A stretch of 64,000 nucleotides of DNA from Roseococcus sp. (GTDB taxonomy: Bacteria; Pseudomonadota; Alphaproteobacteria; Acetobacterales; Acetobacteraceae). The stretch covers positions 1-64,000 of the forward strand of contig JAOAIK010000009.1 of assembly GCA_026414745.1 (NCBI GenBank), written 5' to 3'. The stretch's first letter is position 1. Each line of letters begins with the position of its first letter. The notes under the pieces are model-generated. The model saw only the letters and a list, made by a program, of their open reading frames with translations, did no database searches and was not told the origin of the DNA. Positions 41,493 to 49,627 of this stretch are shown here, piece by piece. Made by a program: the position numbers and the translations under genes.

Positions 41493-42910
41493 CGCCCGCG
41501 CTGCCTCGCGGCGTATTCGGCCATGAAGGTGCGGCCCTGCGGCACGGGCAGGTCGCGCCCCGCCGTCCAGCCGCCCGCGAAGGGGAACGAGGTGAAGGCC
41601 CCCCTGCCGCGCGCCAGCAGCCTGAGCAGCGCCACCGCCGCGCGTGTGGCCAGGCGATAGGCCTGCGGGCGGCGGGCGAACCAGGCCCAGAGGGCGAGGC
41701 TGCCGCGCGCCGCGCCGGGCTGGAGGTGGCGCTCGAACTCGCGCTCGCGCCAATGGCGCATCATCTTCGGCAGCGGGATCTTCACCGGGCAGACGCTCTC
41801 GCACTTGCCGCAGAAGGTGCTGGCGTTGGGCAGGTGCCCGGCCTTGTCCACGCCGATCAGCGAGGGCGTGAGCACGCTGCCCATCGGCCCCGGATAGACC
41901 CAGCCATAGCTGTGCCCGCCCACCGCGCCATAGACCGGGCAGTGGTTCATGCAGGCGGCGCAGCGGATGCAGCGCAGCATCTCCTGGAACTCGGTGCCGA
42001 GCATCTCGGAGCGGCCATTGTCCACCAGCACCACATGATACTCCTGCGGCCCGTCGAGGTCGCCGGGCCGGCGGCCGCCGGTGGAAAAGGTGGTGTAGAC
42101 CGAGAAATCCTGCCCCGTGGCGCTGCGCGCCAGCAGGCGCAGCAGGCTCACGCAATCCTCCAGCGTCGGCACCACCTTCTCGATGGAGGCCAGCGCGATG
42201 TGCACGCGCGGCAGCGTCTGCGTCAGGTCGCCATTCCCCTCATTGGTGACGATGACGCTGCTGCCCGTCTCCGCGATCAGGAAGTTCGCGCCGGTGATGC
42301 CCACGTCGGCCGCGAGGAACTGCTGGCGCAGCTTGGTGCGCGCCTCGGCCAGGATGTCGCGCCGCTCGTGGAAGACGCGGTCGGGGTCGAGGTCGGTGTG
42401 GGCGCGGCGGAAGTCGGCCTCCCAGTCCTCCCTGTTGAGATGGAAGGCGGGGGCGATGATGTGCGAGGGCGTCTCGCGCCGGAGCTGGATGATGTATTCG
42501 CCGAGATCCGTCTCCACCGGCCGGATGCCGTGCGCCTCGAGATGGGCGTTGATCCCGAGCTCCTCGGAAATCATGGACTTGCCCTTGGTGACGGTCTTCG
42601 CGCCCGCCGCGCGGCAGATCTCGAGCACCGCCGCGCGCGCCTCCTCGGCGGTGCGGCACCAGTGCACGGTGCCGCCCGCGCGCTCGACATTGGCGGCGAA
42701 GGTCTCGAGGTAGAAGTCGAGATGCGCCAGCGTGTGGTTCTTGATGTCGCGTCCGATGTCGCGCAGCGCCTCGAACTCGGGCAGGCGGGCCACCGCCTCG
42801 GCGCGGCGTTGCAGGAAGGCGCCCTTGGCCTTGCCCAGGGCCTTCTGCAGCCCGGGGTCGCCGAGCGCGCGCGCGGCGTTCTCCTTGAAGGCGGGGGAGG
42901 TGACGTGCAT
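41489..42910 (-). CDS. lutB: LutB-like iron-sulfur lactate utilisation protein
   Basis: LutB is the ferredoxin-plus-LUD subunit of the L-lactate oxidase complex. The 473-residue protein has a LUD domain (ETGSSVIVTNEGNGDLTQTL) and two 4Fe-4S sites: CIRCAACMNHCP (Cys314, 317, 320, 324) and CGKCESVCP (Cys367, 370, 374). The C-terminal Lut-associated domain ends TFMAEYAARQRGR. The ATG at 42910 is preferred over one 10 codons upstream by family length. lutC is coupled downstream. Confidence 0.88.
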   Translation of the reverse strand: MHVTSPAFKENAARALGDPGLQKALGKAKGAFLQRRAEAVARLPEFEALRDIGRDIKNHTLAHLDFYLETFAANVERAGGTVHWCRTAEEARAAVLEICRAAGAKTVTKGKSMISEELGINAHLEAHGIRPVETDLGEYIIQLRRETPSHIIAPAFHLNREDWEADFRRAHTDLDPDRVFHERRDILAEARTKLRQQFLAADVGITGANFLIAETGSSVIVTNEGNGDLTQTLPRVHIALASIEKVVPTLEDCVSLLRLLARSATGQDFSVYTTFSTGGRRPGDLDGPQEYHVVLVDNGRSEMLGTEFQEMLRCIRCAACMNHCPVYGAVGGHSYGWVYPGPMGSVLTPSLIGVDKAGHLPNASTFCGKCESVCPVKIPLPKMMRHWREREFERHLQPGAARGSLALWAWFARRPQAYRLATRAAVALLRLLARGRGAFTSFPFAGGWTAGRDLPVPQGRTFMAEYAARQRGR

Positions 42911-43015
42911 GTCCGAATCCTTACCGCAGCGCGGCGCCATGCGGAATGCCGCGCGCGGAGGGACTGACGACGGGCACGGCCCGGCCTATCCTGCCCGCGA
43001 AGGAGCCCTGCCGCC

Positions 43016-44344
43016 ATGAACGAGATCGCCATTCCGCGTCCGAACGATCTGGACGCCTTCTGGATGCCCTTCTCCGACAACAAGTACTTCAAGGGCACGC
43101 CGCGGCTGCTCGCCCGGGCGGAAGGGATGCACTACTACACGCCCGAGGGGCGCGAGGTGCTGGACGGCACGGCGGGCCTGTGGTGCTGCAACGCGGGCCA
43201 TGGCCGGCGCGAGATCACCGAGGCGATCCAGAAGCAGGCCGCCATCCTCGACTTCGCGCCCACCTTCCAGCTCGGCCACCCCATCGCCTTCGAGGCGGCG
43301 GCGCGCGTGGCGGACCTCACGCCCCGGGGGCTCGACCGCGTCTTCTTCACCAACTCGGGCAGCGAGAGCGCGGACACGGCGCTGAAGATCGCCCTCGCCT
43401 ACCAGCGCGCGCGCGGCCAGGCGCAGCGCGTGCGCCTGGTGGGGCGCGAGCGCGGCTACCACGGCGTGGGCTTCGGCGGCATGTCGGTGGGCGGGATCGG
43501 GCCGAACCGCAGGCAGTTCGGCGCCATGCTGCCCTATGTGGACCACCTGCCCCACACCCATCTTCCCGAGCGCAACGCCTTCAGCCGCGGCCAGCCCGAG
43601 CACGGCGCGCATCTCGCCGACGAACTCGAGCGCCTCGTCGCCCTGCACGGCGATACCATCGCGGCGGTGATGGTGGAGCCGGTGGCCGGCTCCACGGGCG
43701 TGCTGGTGCCGCCCAAAGGCTATCTCGAACGGCTGCGCGCGCTGTGCGACACGCACGGCATCCTGCTCATCTTCGACGAGGTGATCACCGGCTTCGGCCG
43801 CATCGGCACCCATTTCGGCGCCGAGCGCCTGGGCGTGATCCCCGACATCCTCACCATGGCCAAGGGGCTGACCAACGCCGCCGTGCCCATGGGCGCGGTG
43901 GCGGTGAAGACGGAGATCTACGACGCCATCGTCCAGGGCACGCAGAGCGGCATCGAGTTCTTCCACGGCTACACCTATTCGGGGCACCCGCTCGCCTCGG
44001 CCGCGGCCATCGCCGCCATGGACATCCATGTGCGCGAGGATCTGCCCGGCCGGGTGCGCGCCATCGAGCCCTACTGGGAGGAGGCCGCGCACAGCCTGCG
44101 CGGCGCGCCCAACGTGGTGGACATTCGCAACCACGGGCTGATCGCGGGCATCGAGCTCGCTCCGCGCGAGGGGCGCCCCGGCGAGCGGGCCATCCGCGTC
44201 TTCCGCCGCTGCTTCGACGAGGGCGTGCTGATCCGCGTCACCGGCGACATCGTGGCGCTCTCGCCCCCGCTGATCATCGAGAAGCCGCAGGTGGACCGCA
44301 TCATCTCCACCCTGCAGGACGCGCTCTACGCCGAAGCCGCCTGA
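43016..44344 (+). CDS. Omega-aminotransferase, probable beta-alanine--pyruvate transaminase
   Basis: The 442-residue class III PLP enzyme closely resembles beta-alanine:pyruvate transaminases. It has FWMPFSDNKYF near the N-terminus, GLWCCNAGHGRREI, the PLP Asp in IFDEVITGFGR, and Schiff-base Lys283 in TMAKGLTNAAVPMGA. Such enzymes send beta-alanine or other omega-amino acids into malonate semialdehyde and alanine. It is divergent from lutB, and its end overlaps the convergent phosphorylase gene by 19 bases. The exact substrate is inferred. Confidence 0.88.
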   Translation: MNEIAIPRPNDLDAFWMPFSDNKYFKGTPRLLARAEGMHYYTPEGREVLDGTAGLWCCNAGHGRREITEAIQKQAAILDFAPTFQLGHPIAFEAAARVADLTPRGLDRVFFTNSGSESADTALKIALAYQRARGQAQRVRLVGRERGYHGVGFGGMSVGGIGPNRRQFGAMLPYVDHLPHTHLPERNAFSRGQPEHGAHLADELERLVALHGDTIAAVMVEPVAGSTGVLVPPKGYLERLRALCDTHGILLIFDEVITGFGRIGTHFGAERLGVIPDILTMAKGLTNAAVPMGAVAVKTEIYDAIVQGTQSGIEFFHGYTYSGHPLASAAAIAAMDIHVREDLPGRVRAIEPYWEEAAHSLRGAPNVVDIRNHGLIAGIELAPREGRPGERAIRVFRRCFDEGVLIRVTGDIVALSPPLIIEKPQVDRIISTLQDALYAEAA

Positions 44345-45012
44345 CGCAGGGCGGCGTGGGCGGCGGCGCTGGCGCGGCCGATGCGGATGAGCGCCGGCAG
44401 CTCCCAGGGCCGGCGGGCGAGGGCCGCCAGCACCCGCGGCAGGTCCGGCCTGCCCTCGGGCGTGAGGGCGGCGGCGCGGGGGATCGCCTCCTCCGCCGAA
44501 TCGGCCACTGCGCGCAGCACCGCGAAGGGCAGCCCGTGCCGGGCGGCGGCGCGGGCCATGACGCCGCTTTCCATGTCCACCGCCAGCGCACGGGTGGCGG
44601 CGTGCAGGGCGCGCTTGGCCGCCGCGTCGCGCACCAGCGTCGCGCTGCCCGCCAGCACGGCGGGCGTCGCGCCGGTGCGGGCGACGATCTCGGCCGTCCA
44701 GACGGGATCGGGCAGGAAGATCCCGCCCTCCGCCGCCACCGCCTCGGCCGCCAGCAGCGCACCGCGCGGCAGGCCCGGCGCGAGGCCGCCCGCCAGGCCG
44801 AAGGAGAGCAGCCGCCGCACGCCGGCGGGCGGCGGATCGAGCGCGCGGGCAAGGCGCGCCGGATCCGCGCCCGAGACGAGCACCGGCACGCCCGGCGGCA
44901 GCAGCCGCGCCTCGCTCTGCAGCCCCACCACCACCAGGGTTCCGGGCGCGAAGGCCGGATGGCCGCGGCCGGGGGCGCCGGCGTTCAGCACGGCGGCGCC
45001 ATGTCCTTCCAT
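44326..45012 (-). CDS. Nucleoside phosphorylase-like protein (HpnG-like)
   Basis: The 228-residue protein has the purine-nucleoside-phosphorylase/MTA-nucleosidase fold pattern, with GLQSEARLL near the start and AVDMESGVMARAAARHGLPFAVLR as the base- and ribose-binding segment. The end, RPDLPRVLAALARRPWELP, resembles hopanoid-associated phosphorylases (HpnG), which remove adenine from adenosylhopane. Its neighbours are amidase genes rather than hpn genes, so the hopanoid link is tentative. It starts inside the end of the AtzE-like amidase gene (28-base overlap). Confidence 0.7.
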   Translation of the reverse strand: MEGHGAAVLNAGAPGRGHPAFAPGTLVVVGLQSEARLLPPGVPVLVSGADPARLARALDPPPAGVRRLLSFGLAGGLAPGLPRGALLAAEAVAAEGGIFLPDPVWTAEIVARTGATPAVLAGSATLVRDAAAKRALHAATRALAVDMESGVMARAAARHGLPFAVLRAVADSAEEAIPRAAALTPEGRPDLPRVLAALARRPWELPALIRIGRASAAAHAALRQAASA

Positions 45013-46340
45013 GGCGCGGCGCGCTCATAGCCGTGCGCCGCGCGCAGCAGCCGCGCCTCGGCGAAGGCGGGGGCGGCGAGTTGCAGCGAGAGGGGCAGCC
45101 CCTCCGAGGAGAGGCCGCTCATCAGCGTGATGGCGGGGTGGCCCGTCACGTTGAAGGGGGTGCGCGCCTGGCGGGGATAGGTGCGCTCCACCTCGGCCTC
45201 GTCCTCGATGCGGGCGGCGGGGTCCATGCTGCTCGCGGTCAGCAGCAGGTCCACCTCGCGGAAGGCGGCATCGACGGCGGCGCTCAGCGCGGTGCGGCGG
45301 CGCATGGCATGCATGTGGTCCACCGCCGGCAGCAGCAGCCCGGGCAGCAGGCGCCGGCGCGTCACGGCGGCATAGTCCTGCGGGCGGGTGCGGAGCCATT
45401 CCTCGTGGATCACGCTGCTCTCGGCCGCGAGGATGGTGCGGTTCACCGCCGCGAACTCGGCCAGCGGGGGCAGCGTCACCTCGCGCAGCGCCGCGCCTTC
45501 GGCGGCCATCAACGCGGCGGCGGCCTCCAGGCTCGCGGCCATCTCGGGGTGCGCGGGCATGTCGCGCTCGTGGAAGTGGCGCACGAAGCCGATGCGCAGC
45601 CCCCTGAGGCCGAGGCCGAGCTCGCGCGTATAGTCCTCGCGGTGGCCGCTCATCACGTTCAGCATCAGCGCGGCGTCGCGCACGGTGCGGGTCAGCGGCC
45701 CGACATGATCGAGCGAGAAGGCGAGCGGGAAGACGCCCGCGCGCGGCACCAGATCGTAGCTCGGCTTGAGGCCGACGATCCCGCACTGCGAGGCGGGGTG
45801 CCGCACGCTGCCGCCGGTGTCGGTGCCCAGCGCCGCGGGCAGCATGCGCGCCGCCACCGCCGCGCCGGAGCCGGAGGAGGAGCCGCCCGGGTGATGCGCC
45901 GTGTTCCAGGGGTTGCGGGCCGGGGGGAAGGGCAGGTCGAAGGCCGGGCCGCCGATGGCGAACTCATGCGTGGCGAGCTTGCCCGGGAACACCGCCCCGG
46001 CCGCGCGCAGCCGCGCCACCACCGCCGCGTCCTCGGCCGCCACATGGTCGAGGCGCAGCTTCGAGTGGCAGGTGGTGGGGTGGCCGGCCAGATCGATGAT
46101 GTCCTTCAGCCCCACCGGGATGCCGTGCAGGGGCGAGCGGGGGCCATTGCGGGCGATCTCGGCCTCGGCGGCGCGGGCGGCGGCCTCGGCCTCCTCCACC
46201 GTCACGCGCACGAAGGCGTTGAGGCGGGAGTCGAGGGCCGCGATCCGCCTCAGGCAATCCTCCAGCAGCTCGACGGGCGAGAGCCGCCGCGCGGCGATGA
46301 GGGCAGCGGCCTCGGCCAGGGAGAGGGTGTGCGGGTTCAC
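44985..46340 (-). CDS. AtzE/GatA-like amidase
   Basis: The 451-residue amidase-signature enzyme has the triad Lys79 ([11 protein letters not shown]), cis-Ser154 in GGSSSG, and Ser178 in [11 protein letters not shown]. Its opening, [24 protein letters not shown], is GatA/AtzE-like. The GTG start overlaps by 4 bases the stop of a 59-residue protein that resembles AtzG, the small partner that stabilises the AtzE 1-carboxybiuret hydrolase. The pair may therefore form an AtzEG-like complex. The true substrate is unknown. Confidence 0.82.
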   Translation of the reverse strand: MNPHTLSLAEAAALIAARRLSPVELLEDCLRRIAALDSRLNAFVRVTVEEAEAAARAAEAEIARNGPRSPLHGIPVGLKDIIDLAGHPTTCHSKLRLDHVAAEDAAVVARLRAAGAVFPGKLATHEFAIGGPAFDLPFPPARNPWNTAHHPGGSSSGSGAAVAARMLPAALGTDTGGSVRHPASQCGIVGLKPSYDLVPRAGVFPLAFSLDHVGPLTRTVRDAALMLNVMSGHREDYTRELGLGLRGLRIGFVRHFHERDMPAHPEMAASLEAAAALMAAEGAALREVTLPPLAEFAAVNRTILAAESSVIHEEWLRTRPQDYAAVTRRRLLPGLLLPAVDHMHAMRRRTALSAAVDAAFREVDLLLTASSMDPAARIEDEAEVERTYPRQARTPFNVTGHPAITLMSGLSSEGLPLSLQLAAPAFAEARLLRAAHGYERAAPWKDMAPPC

Positions 46341-46516
46341 GGCGCCGGCAGCCGGAAGGCAGGGGTGGGCTCCTGCATCGGGTCGGCGTCGCGGCGCAGG
46401 GCGGCCCGGTGGCGCGCGAGGGTCTCCAGCGCGGCGCGCAGATCCTCGGGATAACGGGCCGCCAGCGCCTCCAGCCCGGCGGCCTTGGCCAGGGCGGCGA
46501 TCTCCTCGTCGGTCAT
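46337..46516 (-). CDS. AtzG-like (DUF4089) small amidase partner
   Basis: This 59-residue helical protein runs MTDEEIAALAKAAGL at the start to [14 protein letters not shown] at the end, the pattern of DUF4089/AtzG-like proteins (a helical hairpin and a C-terminal EPxPxFR strand). AtzG holds AtzE in a GatCA-like heterotetramer. It directly precedes and overlaps the amidase gene, which supports this reading. The family call is by resemblance only. Confidence 0.7.
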   Translation of the reverse strand: MTDEEIAALAKAAGLEALAARYPEDLRAALETLARHRAALRRDADPMQEPTPAFRLPAP

Positions 46517-46823
46517 GGCGGGAACCCCTTGCTCGGCGCGCCCAGAGTGCGGCAGGGCCGGCCGGCTGGAAAGGGCGGAGGGGGAAGAAAAAGACAGGGG
46601 GCGGAGGCGCATCGGGGGGGATCGGCCATCCGCCCCCTGCAAGTGGGAGCCGCGCCGGAAGAGAGACCGGCACGGGTTCCGGGAGAGACAGGAGCCATCG
46701 GGGGGAGGAAAGCTCCTGGGCGGATGATGCCGCGAAGGGGTTACCGAAGGGTTTCCCGGCCGCGCCGAATTGTCGCGACGCGCCGCGGGCGGTATCGGGC
46801 GAGGGAACGGGAAGGGATCGCGC
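46517..46823. other. 307-base intergenic region between divergent operons
   Basis: This is the longest gene-free stretch in the window. It separates the amidase operon (minus) from the CoA-transferase operon (plus) and must hold both promoters. It contains purine-rich tracts (for example around 46567-46600 and 46650-46720). A possible sigma-70-like promoter reads toward the CoA transferase. No RNA gene or conserved operator is recognised. Confidence 0.6.
46770..46798 (+). promoter_or_regulatory. Possible promoter of the CoA-transferase operon
   Basis: TTGTCG (46770-46775) and TATCGG (46793-46798) are spaced by 17 bases, 26 bases before the ATG. A purine-rich GAAGGGA at 46811-46817 follows as ribosome-binding site. 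The match is moderate; it is a visual call. Confidence 0.3.
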
Positions 46824-47990
46824 ATGCTGCCGCTTTCGGGCCTCAAGATCGTCGAGCTCGGCCACTACATCGCCGCCCCCTTCTGCACGCGGCTGCTCGC
46901 CGATCTCGGCGCCGAGGTCATCAAGGTCGAGCCGCCCGGGGGCGACCCCTTCCGCGGCTGGGGCGCGCAGCACAACGGCCATTCCGTGTGGTTCAGCGTG
47001 CATGGGCGCAACAAGCTCTCCGTCACGCTCGACCTCAAGAGCGAGGAGGGGCGGCGCCGCGTGAAGGCGCTGGCGCGCCGGGCCGATGCGCTGGTGGAGA
47101 ATTTCCGGCCCGGCTATCTCGAACGCATCGGCCTGGGCCCCGCCGTGCTGCAGGCGGAGAACCCGGGGCTCGTCATCGCCCGCATCTCCGGCTACGGGCA
47201 GGACGGCCCCTACCGCGACAAACCCGCCTTCGGCGCCATCGGCGAGGCGATGGGGGGCTTGCGCCACCTCACCGCCAACCCGGGCCAGAGCGAGTATCCG
47301 CCGCCGCGCTGCGGCGTCTCGATCAGCGACGACCTCGCGGGGATGTATGCGGCGCTCGCCCTCGTCTCGGCCTGCTGGGGGCGGGAGAGGGGCAACCATG
47401 CGGGGCGCGTGCTCGACCTCGACCTCGTCTCCAGCGTGTTCTCGCTGATGGAAGGGATGCTGCCCGAATACGGGCTGTTCGGCTGGGTGCGGCAGCCCGC
47501 GGGCGCGGCGATCCCCACCGCGGCGCCGACCAACACCTATCCCTGCGCCGACGGCAAATGGCTTTGCGTCGCCGGCAACAGCGACCTCATCTTCCGCCGC
47601 CTCATGGGCGCGATCGGGCGGATGGATCTCGCGGAGGATCCGCGCATGGCGACCAATGGCGGTCGCTGCGCCCATGCGGCGGAGCTGGATGCGGCCATCG
47701 CCGCCTGGACGCGCACCCTGCCCGCGGCCGAGGCCGAGGCCGCGCTGGAGGCCGCCGAGGTGCCCTGCTCGCGTCTCTACGACATCGCCGACTGCGCCCA
47801 TGACCCGCATTTCCTGGCGCGCGGACTGGTGCAGCGCGTGGCGGACCCGCTGCTCGGCGAGGTGCTGCACCCCGCACCCCCCTTCCGGCTGGACGGCGTC
47901 GATCCGGCTGACATGATCCGCTGGCCAGGCCGCGCGGCCGGCGCGGACAACGACCATGTCTTCCACGAGCTGCTGGGGGAGCCCCGATGA
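46824..47990 (+). CDS. CaiB/BaiF family CoA transferase
   Basis: The 388-residue class III CoA transferase opens LPLSGLKIVELGHYIAAPFCT and has VIKVEPPGGDPFRGWG. A likely catalytic Asp lies in GVSISDDLAGMYAA (Asp169/170). It swaps CoA between organic acids. The HMG-CoA lyase-like gene starts on its stop (4-base overlap), so both should act on one acyl-CoA. Candidates are HMG-CoA or a citramalyl/methylmalyl-type ester, which is inference. Confidence 0.87.
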   Translation: MLPLSGLKIVELGHYIAAPFCTRLLADLGAEVIKVEPPGGDPFRGWGAQHNGHSVWFSVHGRNKLSVTLDLKSEEGRRRVKALARRADALVENFRPGYLERIGLGPAVLQAENPGLVIARISGYGQDGPYRDKPAFGAIGEAMGGLRHLTANPGQSEYPPPRCGVSISDDLAGMYAALALVSACWGRERGNHAGRVLDLDLVSSVFSLMEGMLPEYGLFGWVRQPAGAAIPTAAPTNTYPCADGKWLCVAGNSDLIFRRLMGAIGRMDLAEDPRMATNGGRCAHAAELDAAIAAWTRTLPAAEAEAALEAAEVPCSRLYDIADCAHDPHFLARGLVQRVADPLLGEVLHPAPPFRLDGVDPADMIRWPGRAAGADNDHVFHELLGEPR

Positions 47991-48889
47991 CCGTCACCCT
48001 CTGCGAAGTCTCGCCCCGCGATGGGCTGCAGCCGATCAGGGACTGGGTCCCCACCGAGACGAAGATCGCCCTCGTGCGCGCCCTGCATGCGGCGGGCGTG
48101 CGGCGGATGGAGGTGGGCAGCTTCGTCTCGCCCAAGGCCATCCCGCAGATGGCCGACACGGCCGAGGTGCTGCAGGCCGCGAAACAGCTCGACGGGCTGG
48201 AATGCACCGTGCTGGTGCCCAACCGCCGCGGCTTCGAGGCCGCCATGCAGGCGGGCGCGGACCGGCTGGGCTTCTTCATGTCGGTGACGGAAAGCCACAA
48301 CAAGGCCAACCTCAACCGCACGCGGATGGAAAGCTTCGCCGAACTCGCCCAGCTCGTGCGCGAGACGCCCAGGGGCGTGAAGATCCGCTTCAACCTCTCC
48401 TGCGCCTTCCATTGCCCCTTCGAGGGCGTGGTGCCCGAGGCCGAGGCGCTGGACTGGGTGGAGCGCGCCCAGGCGCTCGACGCCGAGATGGAGGTGGCGA
48501 TCGCCGACACCACCGGCAACGCGGCGCCCGACCAGGTGCGCCGCGTCTTCGCCCACGCCATCGAGAGCTGGGGCAACCGCTTCGCCTTCCACGGCCATGA
48601 CACCTACGGCATGGGGCTGGCCAACATGCTCGCGGCCTTCGAGGCGGGCTGCCGCGTCTTCGACGCCGGCTCGGGCGGCATCGGCGGCTGCCCCTACGCG
48701 CCCGGCGCCACCGGCAACACCGCCATGGAGGATGCGGTGTGGATGTTCGAGCGCATGGGCGTGCCCACCGGGCTCGACTGGGCGAAGCTGCTCGCGGCGG
48801 CGGAGATGGCGGCGGCCATCCCGGGCGCCATGCCGGGCGGGCGGGTGCGCGGCGTGCCGGCCGCGCGCAAGGGCTTCGCGGCGGCCTGA
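47987..48889 (+). CDS. Hydroxymethylglutaryl-CoA lyase-like enzyme
   Basis: The 300-residue protein follows the HMG-CoA lyase pattern. It has CEVSPRDGLQ at the start (metal Asp), GSFVSPKAIPQMAD, FHGHDTYGMGLANMLAA (metal His pair) and GIGGCPYAPGATGN, which holds the active-site Cys loop. HMG-CoA lyase splits HMG-CoA to acetoacetate and acetyl-CoA. Related lyases act on other 3-hydroxy-3-methyl acyl-CoAs, and pairing with a CoA transferase leaves the substrate open. It is coupled to the transferase by a 4-base overlap. Confidence 0.85.
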   Translation: MTVTLCEVSPRDGLQPIRDWVPTETKIALVRALHAAGVRRMEVGSFVSPKAIPQMADTAEVLQAAKQLDGLECTVLVPNRRGFEAAMQAGADRLGFFMSVTESHNKANLNRTRMESFAELAQLVRETPRGVKIRFNLSCAFHCPFEGVVPEAEALDWVERAQALDAEMEVAIADTTGNAAPDQVRRVFAHAIESWGNRFAFHGHDTYGMGLANMLAAFEAGCRVFDAGSGGIGGCPYAPGATGNTAMEDAVWMFERMGVPTGLDWAKLLAAAEMAAAIPGAMPGGRVRGVPAARKGFAAA

Positions 48890-48893
48890 CGCC

Positions 48894-49601
48894 TCACCCG
48901 GCCGCGTAGGCCGCCCAGCCCCGCGCGCGCAGCGCGCAGGCCGGGCACTGGCCGCAGCCATGGCCCCAGGGGTGCAGCGCGCCCCGCACGCCGAGATAGC
49001 AGCTGTGGCTCTCTGTGCGGATAAGGTCGACCAGCTCCGCGCCGCCCAGCTGCTCGGCCAGGCGCCAGGTCTCGGCCTTGTCGCGCCACATCAGCGGGGT
49101 GTGGATGACGAAGCGCCGCGCCATGCCGAGGTTGATGGCCACCTGCAGCGCCTTGATCGTGTCGTCGCGGCAGTCGGGATAGCCCGAGTAGTCCGTCTCG
49201 CACATGCCGGCCACGAGGTGGCGCAGCCCCCGCCGCTCGGCCAGCGCCGCGGCGAAGGTGAGGAAGAGCAGGTTGCGCCCCGGCACGAAGGTGTTGGGCA
49301 GCCCGTCCTCGCGCAGGCGGATCTCGGCCGCGCGCGTCAGCGCCGTCTCGGACAGCGCGCCGAGCGCGGCGAGCGGGAGTGTATGGTCCTCGCCCAGCCG
49401 CGCCGCCCAGCGCGGCGAGAGCGCGCGCATCCCCTCGCGCAGCGCCGCGCGGCAGTCGAGCTCCACGCGGTGGCGCTGGCCGTAGTCGAAGCCGAGGGTC
49501 TCCACCCGCGGGAAGCGGTCCAGCGCCCAGGCGAGGCAGGTGGCGCTGTCCTGCCCGCCGCTGAACAGCACGAGCGCCCCGTCGTCATCGTCATGCGTCA
49601 T
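48894..49601 (-). CDS. queC: 7-cyano-7-deazaguanine synthase
   Basis: QueC makes preQ0 from 7-carboxy-7-deazaguanine with ATP and ammonia, on the way to queuosine in tRNA. The 235-residue protein has the PP-loop [10 protein letters not shown] (SGGQDS at 14-19) and the C-terminal zinc cysteines in SCYLG and GCGQCPAC. No other queuosine gene lies beside it. It converges on the HMG-lyase gene with a 4-base gap. Confidence 0.95.
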   Translation of the reverse strand: MTHDDDDGALVLFSGGQDSATCLAWALDRFPRVETLGFDYGQRHRVELDCRAALREGMRALSPRWAARLGEDHTLPLAALGALSETALTRAAEIRLREDGLPNTFVPGRNLLFLTFAAALAERRGLRHLVAGMCETDYSGYPDCRDDTIKALQVAINLGMARRFVIHTPLMWRDKAETWRLAEQLGGAELVDLIRTESHSCYLGVRGALHPWGHGCGQCPACALRARGWAAYAAG

Positions 49602-49627
49602 GCGCGGCCCTTACCGCGCCCGCGCCG

